From contig WHVD01000099.1 of the NCBI GenBank assembly GCA_015178975.1, forward strand, positions 186,001-250,000: DNA of 64,000 nt. The letters run 5' to 3'. Below the pieces are notes generated by a model, which made no database searches, was not told the DNA's origin, and saw nothing but the letters and a program-made list of their open reading frames with translations. Within the stretch, counting starts at the first letter, position 1. Every line of letters begins with the position of its first letter. Below are positions 11,769 to 23,147 of the stretch, piece by piece. This DNA is from Hysterangium stoloniferum (Eukaryota; Basidiomycota; Agaricomycetes; Hysterangiales; Hysterangiaceae). Made by a program: the position numbers and the translations under genes.

Positions 11769-14700
11769 TATATCAACCCATCTATATTCAATTCCCAAGC
11801 CCAATCTCACACTGTTCCTGATGATATTGCTTTCAAGCCACCAATGCCCAACATTACCATTACTACTCCCTCAATTCCTTTATCAAAATTACCACCAAAG
11901 CCCAACATTACCATTACTGCTCCCTCAGCTCCTTTCCCAAAATTAGAGAAATTATCACCATCTCCTAACTTCATATCTGGGAACCATCTCAAGGATCTAC
12001 AATCATCTATTGGACCAATGGAAAATAGAAAAGTTAAAGACTGGGATGGATGGCCCAATGGTGAATGGTCATATCAGTTTACACATTCTGAATATGAAGC
12101 CCTCAACAAATTATCTGTTCACTGGGCAACCATAGTGCTAGGTGGGGATAAACACCATGATATAAATTCTTTAACTTTAGATGGTGGAAAGCATACAAAG
12201 TGTAAATGTTTGGGTATCATACATTGCAAAAATCCTGACTGTGATATTGTCATTTGGCCTCAGACCAGAGATGCTGGTATTCAAAAGCAATTAACACATA
12301 GTTGTGACTGTGGATGGAATTTACATCATGTGACATGCAATGTACTGTCCACACTTATTCATTATAAAAATGGGATTATGTATCACAATGGTGGGACACA
12401 TCTTCACCAACGACCCACTCATAAACTCCATCTTCTTCCCAATGAATAATCTCAGCTCCACAAAATATTTCAAGAACATCCAAAAATGGGCTCACTACAA
12501 TTAGCTGTTGGCATTCCTGGATTTTCTGGTCCAGGTACATCTGTCACAGAGATATCCCCAGTTCTATTAAATGTTGATCATATTCGGTATGAGAAGAAAA
12601 TTGTTCACAAGAGAAATAAGATTATTGGAGGGACTGCAGAATCAGGATTGGAACAGTTGGCTGAGTTTGGATCTCATCATCCTGATTTCTTACATTATAG
12701 TGAGGTTGGACCAACTACAATCCTTGTACTTCAAACTTCTTGGATGGAGCTACAAATAATGCTAGATGTTGTTCAGTATGATGCTGTCTATGGATTTGTC
12801 TCTGATGCTGCACATGGCTATTGGAGAATGAGTGATTGGGTGCTTATAGTATCATCTGTATATTCTCGACATCTTTATTGTTGGGATCCAGTTCTCTTCT
12901 CAGCAGCTAATGGCACCACTTCCAATCATTATCGAATACACTTTCTAATGCTGTTTCAAAGTATTGTCTCTCAATGTCAGAAGCAGGGACACCAATTAAC
13001 TGATGAAATGTTTGCATGTGTTGTTGATTTCAGTCAAGCTCAGGCAAATGGCTTTGTGGGGGCTTTTATTCAGTTTTGGTCAACTATGGAAGGCATTACA
13101 CGAAATAATGAGGAATTAACTAAGCCAGCAAACTCACTTTTGAAAGGATGCTATCAGCATTTTCATACTGGCATCACTCGTCTCAAAAGGATTAGTGGTG
13201 TGGTACAACCCCAGCTACAGGACACTTTTGAATCACATGCTCTAGGTTTGTTAGAGACTATCAATGCAGAGGCCTTTAAAGCACATGCTGCAGCACTTAT
13301 ACGTGACTTTCCAGGTGTTAAAAACTGGATGGATTGGTGGCAGCAGGACAGACCTTCCCGAATGCTTTTTTAAGCCATTTAGAACCATGAAAGAAGATCT
13401 CTGGGAGCGACTACCAGATACTACAAATGCTGAGGAAGCCATGCATTTTAGACTTTACAGTGGGCTTGGTCATAATTTAGGACTTATGGAAGGTCTAGAG
13501 GGATTATTTTCATTTGTGAATCTTCTAGAGATGCAGGGCATTGCCAAACAATCAGGAATACCAGTGGCATATGGGACTATGAAACCTTGGACTAAGAATG
13601 CTCATCAGTTAGGATGAACTAAAGTCCACCGAAATCCAACTTCTAAAAGATTTCAAAATGATGGTCGTCCACCAGATACTGCTAAGGCACTTATTCTTGG
13701 TACTAAAGGCAAGAAAAAGAAATCTGTTTTGATTCCAGGATACCAATGGAAGGAAAACTCCTGTTGGTTGGATACTTCTCTTGAACTCATATACCAGGCA
13801 GTTGATCACCATTGGCCAGCATTACATCAAAATCTTTCACAACTGGATACTCAGTTATTACTCTCTTTTTTATACCATATTTTTGAAGAGTGTTTGATTA
13901 CTGTTGGTGAGGTATTCAATGGTCAAGAAAGTATATTGATTTCTACCAAACATGATCAGTTACGTGAACAACTCCTTCAAAAGAGGTTTATTAAAGCAAT
14001 TAATGAGCCTGATGTTCTCATGGGTTGGTTTGAGAGGGCTATTCAAGAGTTTCATAGCCATTCTTGTGATAATGCAACACTTCCATTTCTTGAAGCCCAA
14101 ATAATCCAACTCTGCTCTTGTAAAACCCAAGAAGAGGCCCATTATCAACTCACCAGCCTGCCAAAGACACGAACAATTCACTATCTTCAACTCAAACACT
14201 ACCAGATGGCAAATGGCAATTTGCAATCATGGTTATACTCACAAGTTCTTCCAAGCTCAGATCATATAGATGCTTGTTGGAAATCATGTCAAGGTGAACA
14301 GATATGCAAGAGTACACCCTCTATAATGGAAATCTGGATACACATTCCTATCATGCTTGTTTTGTCCCTGGATTATGAAGGCTTGACAGAGACATGGTGT
14401 CTGCCTAAAAAGCTCAAATTATTTCAGAATTAAAACCATCTTGAAGGTCTCCACTACAACCTTGTAGGCAAAGCCATCTATTCACCATCTGTTCAACACT
14501 TTACATCAAGGTTCCATAATGGCAATGCTATCTATGAGCATGATGGTTTACAACAGTCAGGATCCTCAGTAAAAATACAAAAAGGTACCATACCACAATA
14601 CCTTGAAGAGAAGATTCAGACAGTTTCAGGCACATCTTCATATACCAGTGCTGTTATATATGTGTTGCAAGGTGGAATTAAAGCTCAGGAAGAGTTTCAG

Positions 14701-15247
14701 AAAATACAAAAAAAATTCTTGGCTAATCACCATATTCTTTTAAACTACAATTCTTCAGCAACACTGCCTCAAGCCACTCTAAATGCTACCATCTTTTCTC
14801 TATTTCCATCAGAGAAACACTTTTGGCTTACAAACCCCAGTAGGCTTGATATTCAAGATTATATTTGTATATCACCACAAGACATTCCTCATGTGACTCT
14901 AAAGCAAATCCAAATCACATCAAATGCATCTAGTACACTCAAAAGACAAAATGGCAATCAATCTCATATATCAATCCAATCTGATGAGGATGATGAGGCA
15001 TCCTATCCCCAACAGAAGTATTCTCAAAGATACCTTCAAAGAGTAGAGTCTGATAGTGAAGGCCAGGTGGTCATTCATAAAGCAAAGCCCAAAAGACTCC
15101 CAAAATCTATGTCTATGCCTCCCTTATCTCCCATACCTGAGATTTCTGGGATAGGTTCTAATGCTTCATTTTTCACCCCCTAGCCGCAGTTAGCCATTGT
15201 TGCTTGAAGCGGGATACAAATATATCAAAATCAAAAAAAAAAAAAAA

Positions 15248-15259
15248 GGTCACGTGACC
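15248..15259. promoter_or_regulatory. 12-bp CACGTG palindrome upstream of Crinkler gene
   Basis: The sequence GGTCACGTGACC is a perfect palindrome about 50 bp upstream of the left Crinkler-type start codon, right after a run of 15 or more A. It could bind a bHLH factor, but no function is shown. The right copy has a different upstream region, so this segment is specific to the left copy. Confidence 0.35.
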
Positions 15260-15310
15260 TGTCAGGGGAGGGGTTGAGCAAGGGGTGCTGAACCTTACAC
15301 CACTACTATC

Positions 15311-18300
15311 ATGTCTACTCGATCGCAGCTCCCTCCTGGCACCCAGCGGTCGTCATCCTCGCAGTCTGCTAACCAATCGTCAACCAAGAAACTTCTTCGT
15401 ACGACTACAAGACTCACATCTGTTGAAGACGAGAGGATGCAAGATCGTGAGGTGTTGGAGGATTCTACTGTCGCTTGGATCCTCGAGGGCGTCCGGTCTG
15501 GCGCGAAAAAGTTCGATTTACCATTCGCTATCGCCCTTCTCTCTCAAATTGCTGAAACGGCGAATCCACCTCTCCTGCCCGCCCTAAACAACCGTCGCGA
15601 TGTTCGCAAGTGTATCGAGGACCACGATGAACTCTTCCACTTATTGGGCGAATGTTTACAAAAAGGATCGTTTTCGGAAATTCGGTGCCTTGGTAAGTTT
15701 CTAGTGTATTACTCTCGTGCCATTTGTCCTCATCGCTCTTATTAGAGATGCTCCAATCAGACCACAGCGAATCGCCGCACACCCCACCCGCCGGGACAGG
15801 AATAAGAAATGTAGCCAATCGTAGGTGGTGACCTTCAAATGTGGATGGTTTTGACCGGTTTTCATTAGAATTATCTCCGCGTCTCACCCTAGAAGAGACG
15901 GAAAGGAAGATTGCCGCTGCATTTGAAGACTTTGAGGACTACATTGAATATGTGGCTACTGGGAAATTGGACAGATATTTCGACTCAATCCAACGTCATG
16001 ACAAAATTATAGACCTCAACGTTCATCTACCCCTTAATCCAATTCTTCTCCTTCACGACCTCGGCAAAGATGTGGACACAGAGCGGATCAAAAAATTATT
16101 CATCGATGATACAGTGTTCGTAGGATCTGCACAATTGTAAACACAGCTAATCCTAATCTTGGACTTTCCAGCCATCTATTCGGTGTCTCTGGCTCGGGTA
16201 AAACACGGCTTTCACTTGACGGTCTTTGCTGTAATTGGGGCCTTTATATTTCGTGCAGGAACACAGGAGGACCAGCATCTGGCTCCAATGACTTCACAGT
16301 AGCGACGAACATGTTGGAAGATATGAGCACCTGGAAGACTGGAGGCAGCGATGAGCATAAGAATAACGCCAAAGCTGCAGACCGCATCTTTGCGATGTTG
16401 TTGTTTGTGCGGATCTTCGTACTGAAGGAACTTGTGAAACGGCTTCCTTTAAACATAGATCCCATGGTTGCTCGACGGCGATGGGTTCTTGTTCAAATTT
16501 TACCACCCCGTTCTGAGATGGTGGATGAGGACCTTTTCGCCAAAATCCTTGAAGTCATTCGGCGCGCTGACACTAATATCATGGTCGATCTTATCAATTC
16601 CACGAAGAAGGAATTCATGACTAAGAGGAAAGATTTGTTTCCAGCGGGAATCAGTACACCTCTCTTCGTCGTGATTGACGAGGCACAGGTGGCGGCCGAC
16701 CATCTGAAGGGATGCTTTCGCTCCAGCACTGGGCCAGATCTGCGCCCCATTCTTCATGAAATGTATAGGTTTTTTCTGTACTCTAAAATATTTACTGGGA
16801 TTATTCTTTCGGGAACAGGTCTGTCGATGAAAATGGTGGAGGAGGCCGTAGGTTCTGTTGCTGCAAAACAGAGCAATAAGATTACACGGCCCCGAGTGTT
16901 CACTGATGTTGGGCGTTTTGCGAGCGGTGATTCTTCTCAAGAGGATTATATTCGGCGATACCTCACTCTCTCTGAAAATGACTCAGATCGGCGTTTATTG
17001 GAGCGCATGCTGTACTGGCTTTCTGGGCGGTATGTCTATGATTTGACTGTACAAGATTCCTTCTCATTGTTCATATTGTAGTTACCGCCTTACAGCTAGC
17101 CTCATTGAGCTTTTCATCTGCTTCGAAAATGTCCCGCGTCACCGTGTGTTGACCTCATTCGTTAAGCACATGACTGGATTCAGACTGACTGATGCAATCG
17201 AACTGGAGGATGGTGAACCCCTCATTTCGCCTGAGTTGGCCGAGAAGATCTACTATTATCACCCAGTTTGTGAAAGGAAGCATCTTTTCAAAGAGAATAG
17301 TGAGTGTAATATATCTTGTACTAATGTATGGACTGACCGGATATTTGATAGGAGAGGACTTAATACAAAGCTTAGTTGACGTTCTTACGCGGTGGACTTT
17401 AGGAAGTGAAGCTACGACCATCGCCATCGAAGGCGGTATGCATGAGATGATTGCGTGGGGCGTAGGTTTTTTGGACAAGATGCCATACAATTGGGATTTC
17501 GATGCTGATGTGAACTACCCTGTATACATTTCGGAACCATTGGTAGTTCTCTCCCTCAGCTCGTGTTTCGAAAGGCAGGCTTGGACGACGAAGAAGGCAT
17601 GGATAGAGAAATCACTTCGCAATTCCGCTAGCAAGGCATCACTTGGATTTGTGTTTGAAGAGGCGACCCTTTTCGTGCTGATGACAATTTTTGGGGAAAA
17701 GTTCACGGCTCTGGAGGACGCCTTCCACTGTAGCGAGTCAATAGGATCGAGGAAGGTTACCTTAGTCTCGCTGAGGCGTGGAGCAAATAACATCTTGCAG
17801 AGCTCCCCAGTATCGTGGAATGCAGGGAGTTCTGATCGGTTCGGTTTCAAGGCTAAATCTCCTACGGACGTTCTCAGTTTCTTGCATAATCCAGATGGAA
17901 AGGCGTTTCTTTTTCCAGATACGCACATGGGCCCTGACTTGTTGTGTTTCCTCCAAGACGAGGAGACAATGGAGCTGATTGTTCTTGCACTGCAAGCAAA
18001 AGTTTCACCAAGCGTCAAGGCGAATATCTGGCAACGTGCGATCATTTCTGTTACGCCTGATTTCTTTTACACAGTGGTGGTAGGTATGAAATGTTATAAT
18101 CGGCATGACACTCAGGTTTATTCCAATGTTTATAGGGGAAGGGGAAACGAGTCCATATGCAATCTGCTTCAGACTCCTCAAGGCGACAGACGCCTAGATT
18201 TCTTCGTATTATTGCAACCCCTGACGATGAACAGCGAGAACGTCTGAAAGCTGAATGGAAGGGTGATTTGGCCGTTTTGCGATGGGACGTTGTGCGAGAT

Positions 18301-18399
18301 TGTATCGGTTCAATGGTGGATTTGATGAAGGTAACAATGCCCCATTCCACTACTTGCACTACACAAAGGCCATCGAAGAGAAGTAAGATTAGGCAATGA
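15311..18399 (+). pseudogene. Crinkler-type NTPase-nuclease gene, left copy
   Basis: This is a multi-exon gene for a P-loop NTPase joined to a nuclease-like domain, the architecture of fungal Crinkler-related effector proteins. A Ser/Thr-rich start (MSTRSQLPPGTQ) leads to a helical region, then Walker A GVSGSGKT (about 16187-16210) and Walker B LFVVIDEAQ (about 16662-16690). An all-helical ATPase region follows. Near the C-terminus, G-P-D-L-L plus A-L-Q-A-K (about 17930-18000) fits the D...QxK pattern of restriction-endonuclease-fold nucleases. Short introns with GT/AG ends are evident. I treat it as a fossil: it looks broken, with about one to three interruptions, and is somewhat less complete near its 3' end than the right copy. 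Family knowledge links such genes to host-directed or self/non-self toxins; that role here is inference. Confidence 0.65.
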
Positions 18400-18565
18400 A
18401 TGAAATGAAAGCGACTTTAATAAGAGTTCATCGTTAGCTAATATGTGCTGTATTATTCTATAGAAGTATAGATTGTATCAATTACTCCTTCACCTTAGTC
18501 TTATCACGTAATGAATCGTTTTTGATAGCTGGATCCTCTATATTTATATTTTGAACTGTATCAAA

Positions 18566-18696
18566 CACCTGTGTATCTTCTATTTCCGACCTAATTAGCT
18601 TGCCGCATAGCCCCCTGAGCCCTGACCTAGTTAGAATGAATAAGCTGTTTTGCCGCACCCTGCTGGATGGTCCTGCACTTCCCGGCTGCTAGACGA
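18566..18696 (+). repeat. KDZ left terminal inverted repeat
   Basis: This 131-bp repeat matches the reverse complement of 26752-26882 with only a few differences. It begins at the target copy GTATCAAA and includes CTTGCCGCATAGCCCCCTG. Confidence 0.92.
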
Positions 18697-19101
18697 ACCA
18701 GAGCGTCAAATATGCAACACGTGTCGCTTCCACGGGCGCTGTGGGCCCCCAAATTGTAACGTAACCGCACTTAGTCCATGCTTCAACATCGTCAACCAGA
18801 ACCAGCTACAGAGTGTATGAAACTAAATGCCATATAACTGTATAGAGTATTTTTATTTCACTGTTATATTTCAATCAATTAGCTACATTTGAAACCTGTC
18901 ATGAGATTTATGATTCTGAAGAACTGTGCAATCTTGCTAATGGTGAAGATTAAAGAGGAAAGAGTATAGACAGAATCAATATGAAATGCCAAGATCAAGG
19001 ATTAGCAGGGAACTGGTTGGGAAATTAAGATAATAGTGCAAATGGGTAAAAGACGGGAAAGGGATGATTGGGGGTGATGATAATTGGAAACCAAGGAAGA
19101 G

Positions 19102-20525
19102 TTATTTGACAGACATCACATAGTCAGCAGATGACTTATCATTGCCGATAGAGGATACAGTGTTGGGAAGATTTCTGGAAGAGGTATCGCTGTGAGAGGA
19201 GGCCATATTGGGAGTATCGCTGGGAGCAGTTTTGTTGGGAGAGGATGTGATATTCGGCGTATTTAGTATCCGGGCTGCTAACTCTGCCTCAGTTAATTTG
19301 ACCCATTTGCATTTGCCTTCTCGGAGTGCTTGCCATAACAGACAGACATTTTCTACACCATTAAGCCTTCCAGGATTAATAAATTGATTACACGGCCACT
19401 GGCTCAATATTACCCCCCATCGCCGGACAACTTGAGTTTCATAGTGGTCATAATTCATCTTGGCAGGACCGTCGATATGATATGCCAATTGATTGTGTTA
19501 GACATCAAAAAATAGTAATTAAAGGAATGTATACCTAAACCAACATTGATCATGTTGCGGCAGTCACCCTCCAATGCCTTGCGACTACTCTTCCCATGGA
19601 CAGATGGTCTCTTCTCTGTAAAGATATAAACATGATAAATGATAAGTATGCACTGAATGTTAATGAATCACGTACCAGAATGAACCCCAGCCAATGCATA
19701 AGCTTCAAACCTGTGCAAAAGGACGGTTAATCCATATTGAGGACATCTTTGCAAAATTGCTGGGCAATAGGACTAAAATATGATTTCGGTTCATGGGTCT
19801 GATCTAGACTGCTACGTGCTGCCACGTAGAATGTTTCAATCCCAGTGCATAAATGTGCAGCATGGATCTTATCAATACTATTTAGTTAGCTGATGAAACT
19901 ATTATCCAAATAGTGAGACGTACCTCGTGAGTGAGTGCCTGGAATGTTGCTGTAACATCGCGTAAAACAGCTTTGGGTTGCCTACACTTGATTGCATTCC
20001 GGTCTTCCCTTACATCACAAAGCTCCTCAATGAGTGCTGCATAGTCCTCATCAGATAGGCCGTTGTACCTGGCTTTCACATCTTGATAGTGTTGTTGGAT
20101 ATATTTGGGCAATGTGTAACACTGACCCAGGGGGAGATCTGTTGAAAATGTTAACTTTCGAGCTGAAAACACGCGTCTTTATCACGTACTTTTGTTAACT
20201 GCCTCCATTTCTTTCCTGGTAAATGCATTCCAAGCACTAGCACTACGCTTCTGACCCTGCATTTTACTGCCCAGTAGTAGCTGCGACTTTGTCCACTGTG
20301 TCGTTCTAAAGATATAACATATGAGTGATTCTAGAATATGCATCATTAAAAGGTAAGAACTCACCTATTATGTTCAGCGCTGATTTTCTCTGCCTGGATT
20401 AGAAGTTCCTCATGCGCTCTATTGAGATCTTTTGTCAGACCAGCTGCCCTCTCCCTTCGTCGTGCTTTCTGTTCATTAGTGAGTTTTATTCAGTTACGTT
20501 TACCTTTTGAAGCACTATTTTGCAT
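19102..20525 (-). CDS. KDZ-associated second protein, unknown function
   Basis: This is a spliced gene on the - strand, downstream of the transposase gene. Exons are separated by introns of about 50-60 nt (for example 20306-20364 and 20139-20189). The predicted protein has a charged coiled start (KARRRERAAGLTKDL), a short motif S-A-S-A-W-N-A-F, then a helical segment with DEDYAALIEEL. Later come GIETFYVAARSS, AYALAGVHSG, DCRNMINVGL and YHIDGPAKMNY-like blocks, and a Ser/Asn/Pro-rich tail. Proteins of this type often accompany KDZ transposases in mushroom genomes; a role in transposition is inference. One stop codon falls in the first exon near 20497, so this copy is probably inactive or starts downstream. 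The start at 20525 directly abuts an LTR fragment (20529-20658), so the original N-terminus may be lost. Confidence 0.6.
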
Positions 20526-20528
20526 GGG

Positions 20529-20658
20529 TGTCATATATGGTGTGTAGACGACACGTGAAGGACGTGTTTATTGATGGTTGATCGTGGTTGTCTGAGAGGA
20601 GAGACCGACAAGTGAGTATTACATAATCTTTACATAACGCTGACTGGGAACTCCAACA
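20529..20658 (-). repeat. Short copia-like LTR with polypurine tract
   Basis: On the - strand this 130-bp block begins TGTTGGAGTTCCC and ends CATATATGACA. It is preceded by AGGTTCGAGGGGGAG, which looks like the polypurine tract of a Ty1/copia element. No second LTR or pol gene was found nearby, so it is a remnant. Confidence 0.5.
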
Positions 20659-22440
20659 CTCCCCCTCGAACCTTGGAAGCTCGTACTACTATTTGCAGAT
20701 AAGTCGACCAATATCATTCCAATTGAACGACCGGGGAGCTATCTGAATGTTAGGCATCTGACTCATTGTCCCTTAACGGTATGTATTCAGCTCTCAGTTG
20801 TATTCAATTTGTGGCTAATAACTTGTAAACCTCTTTAGCATCATGTTCACTTCCTTGCTGTATGATCGGCCCTTGTTCAACATGGCCAGTATGCCGCTGT
20901 TGTCCGATTGTACCAACAAGACTAATTCTACAGGTTCCACCAGTGAATCAAATCACTCTGCAATGCCACCCCAGACCCATTTCTGCGGCAACTGCCTCTG
21001 CCCCACCAATATCGCATTGGTAATGTGTACTGGCATCCCCACACCATCCTATGTCTAACGCTTCCGATGATGTGCTAGGCAACTCATTAGTGAGTGCCGC
21101 TCCCAGAGCCTTCGCAAAGGGTCACCCGACAGCCATCCCCAGCGACGAGCGTAGCCATGGGGACCATGACAATGAAGACGAACACGGAGATACATAGTAA
21201 TGCGCATTCGGGCTCTGACTCAGAGTCGGGTTCTGGATCAAGCTTGGGGCCTGAGGGACGTTTGCCTTCCGCATCATAGTCACTTGTTCGTTTTCGCGAG
21301 TCTTTGAGCATTATCAGGACAGTTACCAACCATCCCCCACCACCTCGATCTACTCCCGAAGCATTAACGGCTATTCGCAGTGCCCGGAGTAGACGGCTCT
21401 TCGACAATGAAACCGTCTCCACAACCCGGGATGGTATTAGACTTGGGCCTCTCAAACATGGGGCCTTTGGCTGTTGGGGAACGGACGGTCATGCACGTTA
21501 TGAGGAGAATTACTGAAGGAGACGTCATGTGGAACAGACGGGGTCTGGGATGTGTTGAAAGAGACGCTAGCGGATTTTGGGGAGATGGTGAGTCTTTGGA
21601 ATTGTCTTGAGTTTGTCCAAGCCCTGATGATGCTTACGTTGATTTTCTTAAGGGGACGTCCAAATGTGTGCCTTACTTGCTATTGTGGCATCTAAAGAAC
21701 TCGGGACTGGACCGATACGATCGCGTTCGCGTTCGTACTGGGACCGGGAATAGACGAAGACACCACCGAAGCATTCGATACAATGTGTGATCTCCCAGCT
21801 GTAGGTAAGCTGGACTGCACGTGTCCCTGTCCTTGCACACGCAAAGACGACGAAGAATACGTACTCTGCAACGACGCCGTAGATGACGTACTCCTCACCG
21901 ACGAAATCGATGTACTCCTCAATGACGAGACGGACCCGGTACTCTTCAGTGTCTCACCGCTTGCGTTCCCACTCCCACCCCCACGTTAGGCGCAGAGGCC
22001 AAGCCAGACCTAGCACGTATTGAGGTGTTTAGCTGTCCGTTTGGTCCAATCGTGCTCCCACCACCTGGGCTGCCCGTCCCCACCGCACCTGCACCCGCAC
22101 CAGAACACCACCCATCTGATTCCCAGGATTCGCAAGCAACAACGCCTTCAACCCCCCAGGACTTTGCGATCACGCAGAAAGTGTCTTTCCAGGCTTCAGC
22201 TTTGCGCACTTCCTGCTCATGTGTGGAAATATGCCCCGTACGAGCTGGTTCGACATACAACCGAGGTAAGAATCCATATATATCCATCCACTGCATCCTT
22301 ACATCCACTTAACGCTCGATTCCAGACACAAACTACCATGTTCTCCGCATGCAGTCTGTGTAATGCTGCAAGCAGAATCCGAACTCCCAGGATGGCTCCC
22401 ATTTGTTCTGTGCAGGTTCTTGCTATCTGACATGACGTCG
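20659..22440. other. Unclassified GC-richer block inside KDZ element
   Basis: This block lies between the two KDZ genes and has a composition unlike its AT-rich surroundings. The + strand contains scattered open frames. One, around 20843-21058, is Cys/Ser/Thr-rich (HFCGNCLCPTN). One near 21750-21990 holds DLPAVGKLDCTCPCPC and many Asp/Glu. One at 22025-22312 is proline-rich. None matches a family I recognise, and stops separate them. Possible readings are a decayed captured host gene, or the body of the LTR element whose end lies at 20529-20658. Confidence 0.4.
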
Positions 22441-23147
22441 AGTAAAACTAAATTTTATGTTCTGCAAGGAGTGACCTCTACTACTAGCGGCTCATTGGCA
22501 TTGGACCAGTCCATGTCATCTATTATGTATCATATTTGACTGTACCAACCTCTTGCCCCTGATGTAGGCATTAGATACACAATTCGTGATACACTTGATA
22601 CAGACCAAAGCTTGTGCAACACTGAAGATATTTCCAGTATAAATGAGTCCTCTAAGCGTCACAATTGTGAGATCCTTTGGCCTTGCATCTTTGGGTCTCA
22701 TACGAAGTTCGAGACCATGGTGTGATGCTGCTGCTCTACCACATCTGATATCCCACATCCTACTAGCAAATTTTCCCACTCAGATGGCACATAAGCTGAA
22801 TTATACTGAACGCCATATATTTTGCTCGAGGTTATTTCATCAAAATATATTATGACCTTGTACATGTAGTGAAAAGCCCACACTTTACACTTGGGTGTTC
22901 ATTGCAAAGGCCATTATATACTTTCACACATCAATTCTAATATTTTAAATTGCTTCAATTTTGACTTTCTGAGATTATTGAGACAATACATAATGCACTA
23001 AAATGGTCTTATCTGAACATGAGAGGCAGAATGGCACTAAGTGTATCTTTGTACAAGCAATTAAACCAGACACAAAGCAATGTTAGTTGATAGATTTTCT
23101 GATTCAACACAATGTAATAGATGTTTAACAAGTCAAATTGGAATACA
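22441..23147 (-). other. 3' flank of KDZ transposase gene
   Basis: This AT-rich stretch lies downstream of the transposase stop codon. I see no gene in it. It may include 3' untranslated sequence. Confidence 0.4.

Larger units (their letters stand above)
8823..15172 (+). pseudogene. Transposon T gene, left copy, 3'-truncated
   Basis: This is a DNA-transposon gene read on the + strand. Small N-terminal exons (one near 9087-9138) lead into a Pro/Ile/Thr-rich segment. A zinc cluster follows (C-x-C-x5-C-x4-C, then C-D-C, about 12190-12350). Next is a MULE-like DDE core with Asp in YDAVYGFVSDAAH (about 12780), Asp in VVDFSQAQANGF (about 13025) and a GCYQHF motif (about 13150). A peptidase like ubiquitin-specific proteases comes next: Cys box ENSCWLDTSL (about 13753), His box QHFTSRF (about 14491) and Asp in YEHDG (about 14533). 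The copy ends at about 15172, just before the PHD finger present in the right copy. Damage includes a stop at 12447 that is absent from the right copy. Shared with the right copy are a T-run frameshift near 13366 and stops at 13615 and 14431. It is interrupted by a solo LTR (9233) and a Tc1 element (10167). The MULE assignment is tentative. Confidence 0.75.
1513..18565 (+). repeat. Left arm of giant inverted duplication
   Basis: Read along the + strand, this stretch matches the - strand of 62577 down to 31545. The shared order is chromovirus 3' end, 3' LTR, unclassified block, family S LTR, MITE, transposon T and Crinkler-type gene. A last short match, resumed after the KDZ insertion, lies at 26883-26903. 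The arm is interrupted by left-only insertions that are absent from the right arm. At the outer end it is cut by the LTR element at 1-1512, so the duplication probably continues beyond the window. T stops early in this arm at about 15172, while the right arm carries T's 3' end plus extra DNA. Confidence 0.92.

Noticed and set aside
15500-17500. Antisense genes opposite the Crinkler-type exons
   Set aside because: The frames are mirrored exactly in both copies, lack start and splice context, and overlap well-supported sense exons.
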